This document shows, one piece after another, positions 49,637-58,595 of a stretch of 64,000 bases of DNA. This DNA comes from Hyphomicrobiales bacterium (GTDB lineage: Bacteria > Pseudomonadota > Alphaproteobacteria > Rhizobiales > Rhizobiaceae): the NCBI GenBank assembly GCA_900472295.1, contig UCIA01000028.1:7370-71369 (forward strand). The letters are read 5' to 3'. The notes under the pieces are model-generated. The model ran no database searches, had not been told where the DNA came from, and worked only from the letters and a program-made list of their open reading frames with translations. A program made the position numbers and the translations under genes. The number at the start of each line of letters is the position of its first letter. Positions within the stretch are counted from its first letter, which is position 1.

Positions 49637-51097
49637 TCAAGCCGCACCCACTGGCCACGGCAGCGTCGCCTGATAGGCCGCGCCGGCTCGGAGCACGGCA
49701 AGGTCGCCGCGCGGCCGGCCGATCAATTGCATGCCCATCGGCCGGCCCTTGGCGTCGAAGCCGACCGGCACGTTGAGCGCCGGGCAGCCGCCGAGCGTGG
49801 CGAAGGCGGAGACCTGCATCCAGCGGTGGTAGCTGTCCATGGCCCGTCCGGCGACCTCGCGCGGCCAATGCGTGCCGATTTCGAAGGGAAACACCTGCGC
49901 CGTGGGCAGTGCGATGAGATCGAAGCGCTCGAACAGCGACAGCAGCGTCCGGTGCCAGGCGGTGCGGATGACCGTTGCGGCATGGATCTGTGGTGCTGTG
50001 AGGCGCATGGCTTGCTCGACTTCCCAGACTGCCTCGGGTTTCAGCAGAAGGCGTTTTGCCGGATCGTCATAGTGGGCCTTGAGCGAACAGCCACTACTCG
50101 CCTGGCGCAGGGTCACGAAGGCCTGCCACAGCGCCTCGAAGTCGAAAGCCGGCACCAGCGCCTCGCTGGTGAAAGATGCGCCGGCGAAATGGCCGAGTGC
50201 TGCCTCGCAAAGCTCGAGTATCCCCGGCTCGACCGGCAGATGGCCGCCGAGATCGCCGAACCAGGCGATGCGGCCGCCGCTTGCCGGTGTTGCAAGCCCT
50301 TCACGGAAGGAGCCTTCGCTGTCGCGCGACAGCGGCGCCTGAGGATGGTAGCCAGCCTGCACATCGAGCAGCAGGGCAATGTCGGCGATGTTACGGCCCA
50401 TCGGCCCGTCTATGCCCATCTGAGAGTGGAAGACGTCGAGGTCAGGCCCGGGCGGGACAAGCCCCTGCGAGGGGCGAAAGCCATAGACGTTGGCCCAGGC
50501 GGCCGGATTGCGCAGCGAGCCGCCGAAGTCACTGCCATCGGCGACCGGCACCATGTTCAGCGCAAGGGCGACGGCAGCGCCGCCGCTCGAGCCGCCGGCG
50601 GTGAGCGCCGGATCGAAGGCGTTCAGCGTCGGGCCGAAGACGCTGTTGTAGGTGTTGGATCCCAGCCCGAATTCGGGAACGTTGGTCTTGCCGATGATGA
50701 TGGCGCCGGCCTTGCGGATGCGCTCGACGAAGAAATCGTCCTCCTGCGGCACGAAATCGGCAAAGATCGGCGAGCCGAAACTTGTCCTCAAACCGCTGGT
50801 CATGGCGAGGTCTTTTATCGCCATCGGCAGGCCGAACAGGGCGCCGGCCGGCTTGTCCTGCGCCAGATGCGCGTCCGCCGCGTCGGCCTCGCGCAGAATG
50901 TCGGCGCGCTCGCGCAACGACACGATGGCGTTGACCAGCGGGTTTACCGCGTCGATGCGGTCGAGGAAGGCCGTGACCACCTCGCGCACGGACAGGCGGC
51001 GGCTCTTGATCGCCTCAGCGAGATCAACGGCGGCCATCCGGCAGATGTCGCCGGCCGGGGGCACGGCATGTTTGGTTGCGGGGCGTATCGCTGTCAC
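49637..51097 (-). CDS. Amidase (amidase signature family)
   Basis: A 486-residue Ser-cisSer-Lys hydrolase. The Lys lies in LPMAIKDLAMTSG near 95 and the signature in GGSSGGAAVALALNMVPVADGSDFGG near 165-190. It resembles aryl-amidase or AtzF/GatA-like enzymes; GatA is unlikely without gatB and gatC nearby. The start is uncertain: GTG at 51097 keeps DICRMAAVDLA, which belongs to the domain; an ATG at 51037 would cut it, and an ATG at 51136 overlaps rbsK more deeply. It follows rbsK closely on the same strand. Confidence 0.85.
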   Translation of the reverse strand: MTAIRPATKHAVPPAGDICRMAAVDLAEAIKSRRLSVREVVTAFLDRIDAVNPLVNAIVSLRERADILREADAADAHLAQDKPAGALFGLPMAIKDLAMTSGLRTSFGSPIFADFVPQEDDFFVERIRKAGAIIIGKTNVPEFGLGSNTYNSVFGPTLNAFDPALTAGGSSGGAAVALALNMVPVADGSDFGGSLRNPAAWANVYGFRPSQGLVPPGPDLDVFHSQMGIDGPMGRNIADIALLLDVQAGYHPQAPLSRDSEGSFREGLATPASGGRIAWFGDLGGHLPVEPGILELCEAALGHFAGASFTSEALVPAFDFEALWQAFVTLRQASSGCSLKAHYDDPAKRLLLKPEAVWEVEQAMRLTAPQIHAATVIRTAWHRTLLSLFERFDLIALPTAQVFPFEIGTHWPREVAGRAMDSYHRWMQVSAFATLGGCPALNVPVGFDAKGRPMGMQLIGRPRGDLAVLRAGAAYQATLPWPVGAA

Positions 51098-51104
51098 TTC
51101 GGAC

Positions 51105-52010
51105 TCAGGCGTTGTTGAGCAGGGCGGCGTCGACATCAGCCGCCAGCGGGATAGCCGGCTGGGCGCCGGGTTTCAGGCAGGCCAGCGAGCCGGCGGCGGC
51201 GGCGCGGACAAGCGCCTGTTCGAGCGGCAGGTTGGATGCCAGCCCGGCAGCGAGATAGCCGCAAAAGGTGTCGCCGGCGCCGACCGTGTCGACCGGGGTG
51301 ATTTTCAGCGCTGGCACGGTCAGGAAATCGTCCGGCGTCGCCGCCAGCACGCCGTCGCCGCCAAGCGTGACGACGATGGTGCGGCCGGTCTTGCCGGCGA
51401 AGTCGCGCATGCGCGCCGGGCGGTCGCGGCCCTTCAGCGACAGCGCCTCGCCGTAGAGGTCGAATTCGGTCTCGTTGGCGACGACGTAATCGGCCTTGCC
51501 CAGAAAGGCGGCGGCTTCGCCACGGAAGGGCGCTGTGTTGAGCACGGTGATGGCGGCAGCGGCGCGCGCGGCGTCAAGTGCGGCATCGACGGTCTGCAGG
51601 GGGATTTCGTGCTGCAGAAGGACGACGTCGCCCTTTGCAAGGAAAGCCTTGGCGAGATCGCCCGGCAGCACCGAATCATTGGCGCCGGGCACCACGGCAA
51701 TGACGTTCTCGCCATCGGCGCCGACCAGGATCAGCGCGGTGCCGGTGGAGGCGAAGCTCTGGCCGACGCCGGACAGATCGACCATGCCGGCAACGAGCAA
51801 AGCGAGCGCCTCGGTGGCAAAATTGTCCTTGCCGACGGCGCCGACCATGCGCACCTTGGCGCCGGCGCGCGCCGCCGCCAGCGCCTGGTTGGCGCCCTTG
51901 CCGCCGGGAGCGGTGGTGAAACCGGAGCCGCGGACCGTCTCACCCGGCGAGGGCAAGCGGTCGACACTGGCGATGAGGTCGAGGTTGATCGAGCCGATAA
52001 CGATGATCAC
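51105..52010 (-). CDS. rbsK: Ribokinase
   Basis: A 301-residue PfkB-family kinase phosphorylating D-ribose at O5. It has the N-terminal VIGSINLDLIASVDRLPSPGET, APGGKGANQALAAARAGA near 35 and the C-terminal PfkB signature DTVGAGDTFCGYLAAGL near 240 with the catalytic Asp. GTG is the start, with TGGAGGC upstream. No ribose transporter or rbsD is adjacent; ribose could come from the nucleoside hydrolase encoded about 6 kb away. It precedes the amidase. Confidence 0.92.
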   Translation of the reverse strand: MIIVIGSINLDLIASVDRLPSPGETVRGSGFTTAPGGKGANQALAAARAGAKVRMVGAVGKDNFATEALALLVAGMVDLSGVGQSFASTGTALILVGADGENVIAVVPGANDSVLPGDLAKAFLAKGDVVLLQHEIPLQTVDAALDAARAAAAITVLNTAPFRGEAAAFLGKADYVVANETEFDLYGEALSLKGRDRPARMRDFAGKTGRTIVVTLGGDGVLAATPDDFLTVPALKITPVDTVGAGDTFCGYLAAGLASNLPLEQALVRAAAAGSLACLKPGAQPAIPLAADVDAALLNNA

Positions 52011-52096
52011 GAAAATGCCTCCAGCAGAATGTGCCGGACGCTAACCCGTTAGCTGGCAGCTTGCCAGAGCGTGCGAATGTTTTGCGCCGAGGGTTC

Positions 52097-52133
52097 GCAA
52101 AAGAAAACACCGGCGAAGGGTCCTCGCCGGTGT
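52097..52133 (-). terminator. Rho-independent terminator after the Ada-like gene
   Basis: A perfect 10-bp stem, ACACCGGCGA (52107-52116) with TCGCCGGTGT (52124-52133), encloses seven bases. On the minus strand it is followed by TTTCTTTTGC. It closes the transcript that ends at 52153. Confidence 0.8.
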
Positions 52134-52152
52134 CGCTTGGTACGAGCACGTC

Positions 52153-53058
52153 TCAGGATGCGGTCTGGCCCGCTTCCCAGCCGAGGATGGCGCGCTTGCG
52201 CGTCAGCCCCCAGTGGTAGCCGGTCAGCGCACCGGACTTGCCGAGCGCCCGGTGGCAGGGCACGACAAAGGACATCGGATTGGCGCCGACCGCCGCACCC
52301 ACCGCCCGGCTTGCAGACGGTGCGCCGATCCGGGCTGCGATGGAGGAATAGGTGCAGGCCTTGCCCATCGGGATTCTGAGCAGCGCGTCCCAGACGCGCA
52401 GCTGGAAGTCGGTGCCGATCATCACCACGCGCAGCGGCTGGTCGGCGCGCCACAGCGTCGGATCGAAGATGCGCGCGGCATAGGGCGCCGTCGCGCTCAT
52501 ATCTTCGACATAGGTCGCGTTCGGCCAGCGGCCCGACATGTTGGCGAAAGCCGCCCGCTCGCCGCCCGGATCGGCGAAGGCGAGCCCGGCAAGGCCGCGG
52601 TCGGTGACCATGATCAGGGCAATGCCGAAGGGCGAGATGTGATAGCCGTAGCGGATGGTGAGCCCGGCACCGCGCGTCTTGTAATCGCCCGGCGACATCG
52701 CCTCATGGGTGACGAACAGATCGTGCAGCCGGCCGGGGCCGGACATGCCAAGCTCGAACGAGGTTTCGAGCAACGGCATGCCGGAATCGAGCAGCTTGCG
52801 CGCATGGTCGAGGGTCACCGCCTGCAGGAAGGCTTTTGGCGACAGACCGGCCCAGCGGGTGAACAGTTTCTGCAGGCCGGTCGGCGTCTCGCCGACATCG
52901 GCGGCCAAGGCCTCCAACGAGGGTTGGTCGCGATAGTCGAGGCTGATCTTCTCGATGGCGCGGCGAACGACCTCGTAGTCGCTGCCTTCAGGGGTAATGT
53001 CGTTCTGCAGGATGGCAGTCGGTTTCATATGCGTATTCATGGTCATCTGGGCGTTCAT
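52153..53058 (-). CDS. AraC-methyltransferase fusion (Ada-like, N-terminal domain missing)
   Basis: A 301-residue protein with an AraC-type HTH region (about 35-125, GETPTGLQKLFTRWAGLSPK) fused to an O6-methylguanine-DNA methyltransferase whose active site is VVPCHRALGKSGALTGY near 265. The Zn-binding phosphotriester-repair domain of E. coli Ada (N-terminal Cys tetrad) is absent, so transcriptional switching by methyl transfer to Cys38 is not possible here. The start has AAGGAG eight bases upstream. A terminator follows. Confidence 0.9.
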   Translation of the reverse strand: MNAQMTMNTHMKPTAILQNDITPEGSDYEVVRRAIEKISLDYRDQPSLEALAADVGETPTGLQKLFTRWAGLSPKAFLQAVTLDHARKLLDSGMPLLETSFELGMSGPGRLHDLFVTHEAMSPGDYKTRGAGLTIRYGYHISPFGIALIMVTDRGLAGLAFADPGGERAAFANMSGRWPNATYVEDMSATAPYAARIFDPTLWRADQPLRVVMIGTDFQLRVWDALLRIPMGKACTYSSIAARIGAPSASRAVGAAVGANPMSFVVPCHRALGKSGALTGYHWGLTRKRAILGWEAGQTAS

Positions 53059-53255
53059 GGCAATATCTCCTTGACCGCGAATATCGGGCTTTCGGCCCTT
53101 CGCAACCACCCGAAACGTGCCTTGTTGCCGCCCCTATCTGCATGCCCTGCAAACGCAGCCCGCATGGGCTGGTTCTCGAAATTGTTCGTCGGGCTCTGGA
53201 GACACATCCCTGCATTTGCGCAAGGGCGGCAGGGTTCTGCGCTTCCAGTTTTAAT

Positions 53256-53750
53256 TCACCGCGTTCTGGCGGTTGCCAGAGCACGCGAAAAGGCCGCAGC
53301 AAAACTCTCACGGGAGTCAGGGTCGAGGAAAGACCCGATCGGCACATTCTGTCCCTGTGCTTCCACGGCCATCCGGGTGATGCCGATCTCGGCATGGCGG
53401 GCGACGGAAAAGCGCGCCCAGAACGGGTTGAACCGATGCGCTTCCGACTTGCCCGAGGGCGCCGTCTTGCGGATGTCGAGGCTGGTGCGCGAGACCGACA
53501 CTTCCTCGCGGGCGCGGGCGGCACGGTAATTGATGCGGAAGGCGATGTAGACGGCGATCACGTCGAGGCCGAAGAAGCCGAACACCGGCCAGGCGCCACG
53601 CGACAGGAAAAATGCTCCCGTCACCACCCAGCCGAACGACAGCGCGCCCATCAGGATGAGAAAGCCGGTGCGGCCAAGCGACCGGTGCGGCGTCAGCAGC
53701 GCCTGGAAGAATGGTTCATCGGCCATGGACGAGGCGTTTGTGTCGGTCAT
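53256..53750 (-). CDS. DUF2244 membrane protein
   Basis: A 164-residue protein with two adjacent transmembrane helices (about 28-48 and 53-72) and a C-terminal cytoplasmic-type domain, with FNPFWARFSVARHAE and SFLDPDSRESFAAAFSRAL. This matches DUF2244, which is often near cytochrome oxidase or nth genes. It is divergent from nth across only 22 bp, so the two start regions overlap. Function is unknown. Confidence 0.85.
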   Translation of the reverse strand: MTDTNASSMADEPFFQALLTPHRSLGRTGFLILMGALSFGWVVTGAFFLSRGAWPVFGFFGLDVIAVYIAFRINYRAARAREEVSVSRTSLDIRKTAPSGKSEAHRFNPFWARFSVARHAEIGITRMAVEAQGQNVPIGSFLDPDSRESFAAAFSRALATARTR

Positions 53751-53772
53751 GTCGGGATATTATAGGAAGGGA

Positions 53773-54588
53773 ATGGCGAGCCCCAAGTCCAAAAATCTAT
53801 CCCTGTCCAAAAGTGAACTGCCGCCCGGTCGGCGCGACGGCTCGAACGCCATGCCGCGGCCGCGGCCGGCACGCGTCCGCTCGCTCTACAGCGCGGCGGA
53901 AGTGCACGAGATCTTCCGCCGGTTTTCGGTACAGCGGCCTGAGCCGAAGGGCGAGCTCGAGCACGTCAATGCGTTCACGCTGCTGGTGGCAGTGGTGCTG
54001 TCGGCGCAGGCGACCGATGTCGGCGTCAACAAGGCGACGCGGGCACTGTTCAAGATCGCCGACACGCCGGACAAAATGCTGGCGCTGGGCGAGGCCAGGA
54101 TCGGCGAATACATCAGAACCATCGGGCTCTGGCGCAACAAGGCCAAGAATGTGATCGCGCTGTCCGAAGCCCTGATCCGCGACTATGGCGGCGAGGTGCC
54201 AGGCGAGCGCGATGAGTTGGTCAAGCTGCCGGGGGTCGGGCGCAAGACCGCCAATGTCGTGCTCAACATGGCGTTCGGCCAGCACACGATGGCGGTAGAC
54301 ACCCACATTTTCCGCATAGGCAACCGGTTGGGCCTGGCGCCGGGCAAGACGCCGGAACAGGTCGAGCAAGGGCTGCTGAAGATCATTCCGGATGAGTACA
54401 TGCGCCATGCGCATCACTGGCTGATCCTGCATGGCCGCTATGTCTGCAAGGCGCGCAAGCCGGATTGCCCGGCCTGCGTCATCGCCAATATCTGCAAGGC
54501 GGCGGAGAAGACCACCGATGTGCCGGCGCCGCTGGTGGAAATCGCGGCGCCCGGCTCGGCGGACGAAGCAAGGGACCGTCCCGAGTAA
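53773..54588 (+). CDS. nth: Endonuclease III
   Basis: A 271-residue DNA glycosylase/AP lyase that removes oxidised pyrimidines. The helix-hairpin-helix with catalytic Lys is LPGVGRKTANVVLNMAFG near 150, the catalytic Asp lies in AVDTHIFRIGNRLG, and the 4Fe-4S cluster motif is C-X6-C-X2-C-X5-C near 220-236. About 55 N-terminal residues precede the enzyme domain, longer than in E. coli. The start is MASPKSKNLSL with AGGAAGG upstream. Its stop abuts the stop of tctA on the other strand. Confidence 0.93.
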   Translation: MASPKSKNLSLSKSELPPGRRDGSNAMPRPRPARVRSLYSAAEVHEIFRRFSVQRPEPKGELEHVNAFTLLVAVVLSAQATDVGVNKATRALFKIADTPDKMLALGEARIGEYIRTIGLWRNKAKNVIALSEALIRDYGGEVPGERDELVKLPGVGRKTANVVLNMAFGQHTMAVDTHIFRIGNRLGLAPGKTPEQVEQGLLKIIPDEYMRHAHHWLILHGRYVCKARKPDCPACVIANICKAAEKTTDVPAPLVEIAAPGSADEARDRPE

Positions 54589-56097
54589 CTAGTTCTCCTC
54601 GACAAACACCTCTTCGCGCTTCTTCTTGACCGAGGGCAGGAAGACGACGACCAGCACGGCCAGTGCGACGAGCAGCAGGCCGGCGCTGATCGGCCGCGTC
54701 ACGAAGGTGGTGGGGTCGCCGCGCGACAGGATCATGGCGCGGCGCAGGTTTTCCTCGAGCAGCGGCCCCAGCACGAAGCCGAGCAGCAGCGGCGCCGGTT
54801 CGCAGCGCAACTTGGTCAGGACGTAGCCAAGCAGGCCGAAGAAAGCGACGGCGTAGAGATCGAAGGCATTGGTGTTGACGCTGTAAACACCGATCGAGCA
54901 GAACGCCATGATGATCGGAAACAGCACGTAATAGGGGATCGTCAGCAGCTTCACCCACAGCCCGATCAGCGGCAGGTTGAGCACGATCAGCATCAGATTG
55001 CCGATCCACATCGAGGCGATGATGCCCCAGAACAGCGCCGGCTGCTCGGTCGCCACATTGGGACCGGGCACGATGCCCTGGATGATCATGGCGCCGATCA
55101 TCAGCGCCATGACAGGGTTCGCCGGAATGCCCAGCGTCAGCATCGGAATGAAGGAGGTCTGGGCGCCGGCATTGTTGGCCGATTCCGGTCCGGCGACGCC
55201 GGCGACGGCGCCCTTGCCGAATTCCTCCGGGTGTTTCGATACGCGCTTTTCGACTGTGTAGGAGGCAAAGGCTGCAAGCACCGCGCCGCCGCCGGGCAGG
55301 ATGCCCAGCGCCGAACCGATGATGGTGCCGCGCACGATGGGCGCTGCCATGGCCTTGAAGTCCTCGCGGGTCGGCATCAGGCCGGAGACCTTTTTGATCA
55401 GCACCGAGCGCTCATGCTCGTTTTCGAGGTTGCGCAGGATCTCGGCGACGCCGAAGACGCCGACCGCCACGGCGACGAAGTTCAGCCCGTCGGCATATTC
55501 ACGGATGCCGAGCGTGAAGCGCGGCGTTCCGGTGTAGATGTCGGTGCCGACAATGCCGAGCAGCAGGCCGAGCACGACCATCGCCAGCGCCTTGACGATC
55601 GAGCCGTGGGCAAGCGCGATGGACGAGACGAGGCCGACGATCATCAGCGAAAAATACTCCGCCGCGCCGAATTGCAGGGCGATCGCCGTCAGCGGCGGGG
55701 CAAAGACGGCGACGAGGAAGGTCGACACCGTGCCGGCGAAGAACGAGCCGATGGCGGCGATTGCCAGTGCTGCCCCAGCGCGGCCGTTCTTGGCCATCTG
55801 GTAGCCGTCGATGGCGGTGACGGCTGAGGACGATTCGCCGGGCATGTTGATGAGAATGGCGGTCGTCGAGCCGCCATACTGGGCGCCGTAATAAATGCCG
55901 GCAAGCATGATCAGCGACGAAACCGGATCGCCGATCTGGAAGGTGATCGGCAACAGCATGGCGATGGTTGCGGTGGCGCCGATGCCGGGCAGGACGCCGA
56001 TCAGCGTGCCGAGCAGGACGCCGATCAGGCAGAAGCCGAGGTTTGCCGGCGTTGTCGCTGTCGAAAAGCCGAGTTCGAGATTGCGGAGGAGATCCAT
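54589..56097 (-). CDS. tctA: Tripartite tricarboxylate transporter TctA permease
   Basis: A 502-residue membrane protein with about twelve helices and the TctA signature PGIGATATIAMLLPITF near 40 and GGSTTAILINMPGESSSAVTAIDG near 75. It is the large permease subunit for citrate or related carboxylates (substrate set by TctC). It lies 9 bp after tctB and ends at the stop codon of nth. It carries a charged C-terminus, KKKREEVFVEEN. Confidence 0.93.
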   Translation of the reverse strand: MDLLRNLELGFSTATTPANLGFCLIGVLLGTLIGVLPGIGATATIAMLLPITFQIGDPVSSLIMLAGIYYGAQYGGSTTAILINMPGESSSAVTAIDGYQMAKNGRAGAALAIAAIGSFFAGTVSTFLVAVFAPPLTAIALQFGAAEYFSLMIVGLVSSIALAHGSIVKALAMVVLGLLLGIVGTDIYTGTPRFTLGIREYADGLNFVAVAVGVFGVAEILRNLENEHERSVLIKKVSGLMPTREDFKAMAAPIVRGTIIGSALGILPGGGAVLAAFASYTVEKRVSKHPEEFGKGAVAGVAGPESANNAGAQTSFIPMLTLGIPANPVMALMIGAMIIQGIVPGPNVATEQPALFWGIIASMWIGNLMLIVLNLPLIGLWVKLLTIPYYVLFPIIMAFCSIGVYSVNTNAFDLYAVAFFGLLGYVLTKLRCEPAPLLLGFVLGPLLEENLRRAMILSRGDPTTFVTRPISAGLLLVALAVLVVVFLPSVKKKREEVFVEEN

Positions 56098-56106
56098 GTC
56101 AGCGCC

Positions 56107-56580
56107 TCACAATGCCAGCCATTGGGGGAGCCAGGGGCCGAAGCGCTGGAACGGCAACCCGAGCGCGTAGCTGAAGACCAGCACCGAAAACAGCGTCAGG
56201 CCGGCCGACAGCAGAAGCGCGGTCAGCGGCTTCATGCGGCCGCTGGCGAAGGAGGCGATCAGCGCCGTCAGGAAGATCGACGGGACGAAGCCGAGGCCAC
56301 GCACCGTCAGGCCGAAGAAGATCGGCGCCGGCAGGATGAAGAGCATGCCGCGCCAGGCAATGGGCCCGATCGGCTCGCCCTCGATGCGCACCGCCTGGAC
56401 GAGGATGATGGCACCGAGCACGATCAGCACGATCGCCAGCACCAGCGGGAAATAGCCCGGTCCCATGCGGAAGGCGGTGCCGATCTCAAGTCCGAGCGAT
56501 TGTATGGCGAAAAACGCGCCGAAAAAGATGAACAGCGCGGCGCACAGGCCGTTGGTCCTGTCGATTGCGAAAGGTTTCAT
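56107..56580 (-). CDS. tctB: Tripartite tricarboxylate transporter TctB small subunit
   Basis: A 157-residue protein with four hydrophobic helices, the usual layout of the small TctB permease subunit. It starts with a short polar N-tail and contains AFRMGPGYFPLVLAIVLIVLGAI, the conserved family element. It lies between tctC and tctA in the standard order tctC-tctB-tctA. The 93-bp gap to tctC suggests some differential expression, as is common for the abundant binding protein. Confidence 0.88.
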   Translation of the reverse strand: MKPFAIDRTNGLCAALFIFFGAFFAIQSLGLEIGTAFRMGPGYFPLVLAIVLIVLGAIILVQAVRIEGEPIGPIAWRGMLFILPAPIFFGLTVRGLGFVPSIFLTALIASFASGRMKPLTALLLSAGLTLFSVLVFSYALGLPFQRFGPWLPQWLAL

Positions 56581-56673
56581 GACGGTCCTCCCAGACCCTT
56601 GCGGCGGGCCTGCCGTTAGAAATTTGAAAACCGAAGCGAAAACGGGGCGCTGTTGGCGCCCCGTTCAAGTCCC

Positions 56674-57651
56674 TCAGTCGGCATATTGGCCGGCGGCTTC
56701 GATGATCGGCTTCCAGCGCGTGATCTCGCCTTCCAGCTTGGCCTTCAGCGCTGCCGGCGTCGCATCGGTTTCGGATGACGGCTTGGTGCCGAGCTCGGCG
56801 AAGCGAGCGACGACGTTAGGGTCCTTCAGCGCGACCTGGAGCGATTTCGACAGGCGCTCGGTGACCGCGGCCGGCGTGCCCTTCGGCGCATAGAGGCCGT
56901 GCCAGATGCCGACCTGCACCGCGGGCAGGCCGCCTTCGATCGTCGTCGGGACATCCTTCATGACATCGAGGCGTTCGGGCGTGGTGACGGCATAGGCCTT
57001 GATCGTGCCGCCCTGGATCTGCTTGGTGGTGTTGGTGGTCTGGTCGCACATGATATCGACCTGGCCGCCGAGAAGATCGGTCATGGCCGGGCCGGTGCCC
57101 TTGTAGGGCACGGTGACCAGCGGCGTGCCGATGGCGCTCATGAACAGCATGCCGCACAGATGCGAGGCCGCCCCGATGCCGGCATTGGCGACGGTGATGG
57201 TGTCCTTGTTGGCCTTGGCGTATTCGACCAGCGATTTCAGATCGGTTGGCTCCAGATCCTTGCGGGCGACGATGGCCATCGGCACGTCGGTGACGAGGCC
57301 GACATATTCGAAGGCGTTCAGCGGGTCGTAGGCGAGCTTTCTGTAGAGCGTGGCGCTCGTCGCCATGCCGATGTGATGGAGCAGCAGCGTGTAGCCGTCC
57401 GGATCGGCGTTGGCGACGCGGCCGGCGCCCAGCGTGCCGCCGGCGCCGCCGACATTCTCGACGATGAGCTGCTGGCCGAGATCCTTCGACATGGCTTCAG
57501 CGACAAGGCGCGTCACCGTGTCGGTCGGGCCGCCGGCCGCAAACGGCACCACGACGGTGATGGTGCGTTCGGGATAGGTCTGTGCGCCGGCGGTGAACGA
57601 ACAAAGCGACACAGCCGCGGCGGCGGCCAGTGCGGCAACAAATTTCCTCAT
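56674..57651 (-). CDS. tctC: Tripartite tricarboxylate transporter substrate-binding protein (Bug family)
   Basis: A 325-residue periplasmic binding protein with a signal peptide (about 1-23, ending near TAGAQTYP) and the Bug motifs TITVVVPFAAGGPTDTVTRL and NVGGAGGTLGAGRVANADPDGYTLLL. Members bind citrate, tartrate, terephthalate and other carboxylates; the ligand is unknown here. GGGAGGAG lies before the ATG. No tctD/tctE sensor pair is present in the window, unlike the classic Salmonella system. Confidence 0.92.
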   Translation of the reverse strand: MRKFVAALAAAAAVSLCSFTAGAQTYPERTITVVVPFAAGGPTDTVTRLVAEAMSKDLGQQLIVENVGGAGGTLGAGRVANADPDGYTLLLHHIGMATSATLYRKLAYDPLNAFEYVGLVTDVPMAIVARKDLEPTDLKSLVEYAKANKDTITVANAGIGAASHLCGMLFMSAIGTPLVTVPYKGTGPAMTDLLGGQVDIMCDQTTNTTKQIQGGTIKAYAVTTPERLDVMKDVPTTIEGGLPAVQVGIWHGLYAPKGTPAAVTERLSKSLQVALKDPNVVARFAELGTKPSSETDATPAALKAKLEGEITRWKPIIEAAGQYAD

Positions 57652-57832
57652 TGTAATTCTCCTCCCAGGATATCGATTTCCAACCGCCGTGCGATCCGGC
57701 AGCGATGGTGCAACATAGGCAAGCTAACAGATTGTCGCCTGACGCAAACTGTAAAATACAATAGTGCGCAACCATTGCGTTCAGCGGGGGGGAAGCCCGG
57801 CGGGAATGGGGTTTGGTGTTGGCGTTGCTTTC

Positions 57833-57895
57833 AGAGCAATCCCAGGAAAAGCGCTGAGCGCTTTCCCTTGGGAAGTGCGTAAACCAAAGCTCTAG
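57833..57895. repeat. Interspersed palindromic repeat at the DUF2214 stop
   Basis: Starts AGAGCAATCCCAGGAAAAG, has a central AGCGCT-G-AGCGCT palindrome flanked by AA and TT, and ends GTAAACCAAAGCTCTAG. It overlaps the stop codon of the DUF2214 gene. Related to copies at 22532-22563 and 59192-59237. Confidence 0.6.
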
Positions 57896-58347
57896 TAGCC
57901 GTAGCCGCGCGCCATTGCCGCCGCGAAGATCGGTATCAGCAGGAAGACGAACGCCTCGGCGCGTACATAGGTCTTCACCGAGGCGAGTTCCGCCGCCGGC
58001 ACCTGGAAGCCGGGACTGGCGCTGGCCTGCCGGCTCCAGGACAGGAAGCGCATGGTGGGCACGATCGACAGCAGGCCGACAATAGCGAACGCCGCCATCT
58101 TGGTCCAGAACACCCAATTGTAGACGTAGAATTCCCAGCCCTTCAGGCCGTAGACGACGCGGCAGATGCCGATGATGATGATCAGCATGGCGATTATGCC
58201 GTAATGGCGGTCGATGCCGGCAAGCCGCTTGAGCGTGGCGGCGGACAGGTCGCCGCGGATCAGGACGAATTCGGCGCCGATGATGCCGGCCAGCGAGAAC
58301 ACCAGCAGATGATGGAAAATGGCCAGCACAAGATCCGTGGTGTCCAT
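57892..58347 (-). CDS. DUF2214 family membrane protein
   Basis: A 151-residue protein with four helices (about 7-28, 50-70, 82-102 and 128-148), with GIIGAEFVLIRGD after the first and RHYGIIAMLIIIIGICR in the second. This fits DUF2214, a family of small membrane proteins that may bind heme in some annotations. GGGGAGGAGAAC precedes the ATG. The frame continues 76 codons upstream without a family-like start. Confidence 0.8.
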   Translation of the reverse strand: MDTTDLVLAIFHHLLVFSLAGIIGAEFVLIRGDLSAATLKRLAGIDRHYGIIAMLIIIIGICRVVYGLKGWEFYVYNWVFWTKMAAFAIVGLLSIVPTMRFLSWSRQASASPGFQVPAAELASVKTYVRAEAFVFLLIPIFAAAMARGYGY

Positions 58348-58595
58348 GGCGTTCTCCTCCCCTTGCCGGTATCGAGACCGGCCCACGCCGGATCGGTTGC
58401 GAAAGGTAGCATCGTTCGGCAAAATTCCCAGAGGCGGGCTTGCTTCTGGCCCAGTCATCAGTGCCATTGACGCCACATCCTGACAGCTCGCTGATGGATC
58501 GAGACAGTTTCGCTGGCCGTACGATGATCCGGCCTGGCTCTTGTCCGGGCGCGCTGGTTTGCTAAGCGCGGCCACGTCAACGGAGGCAGAGTTTC

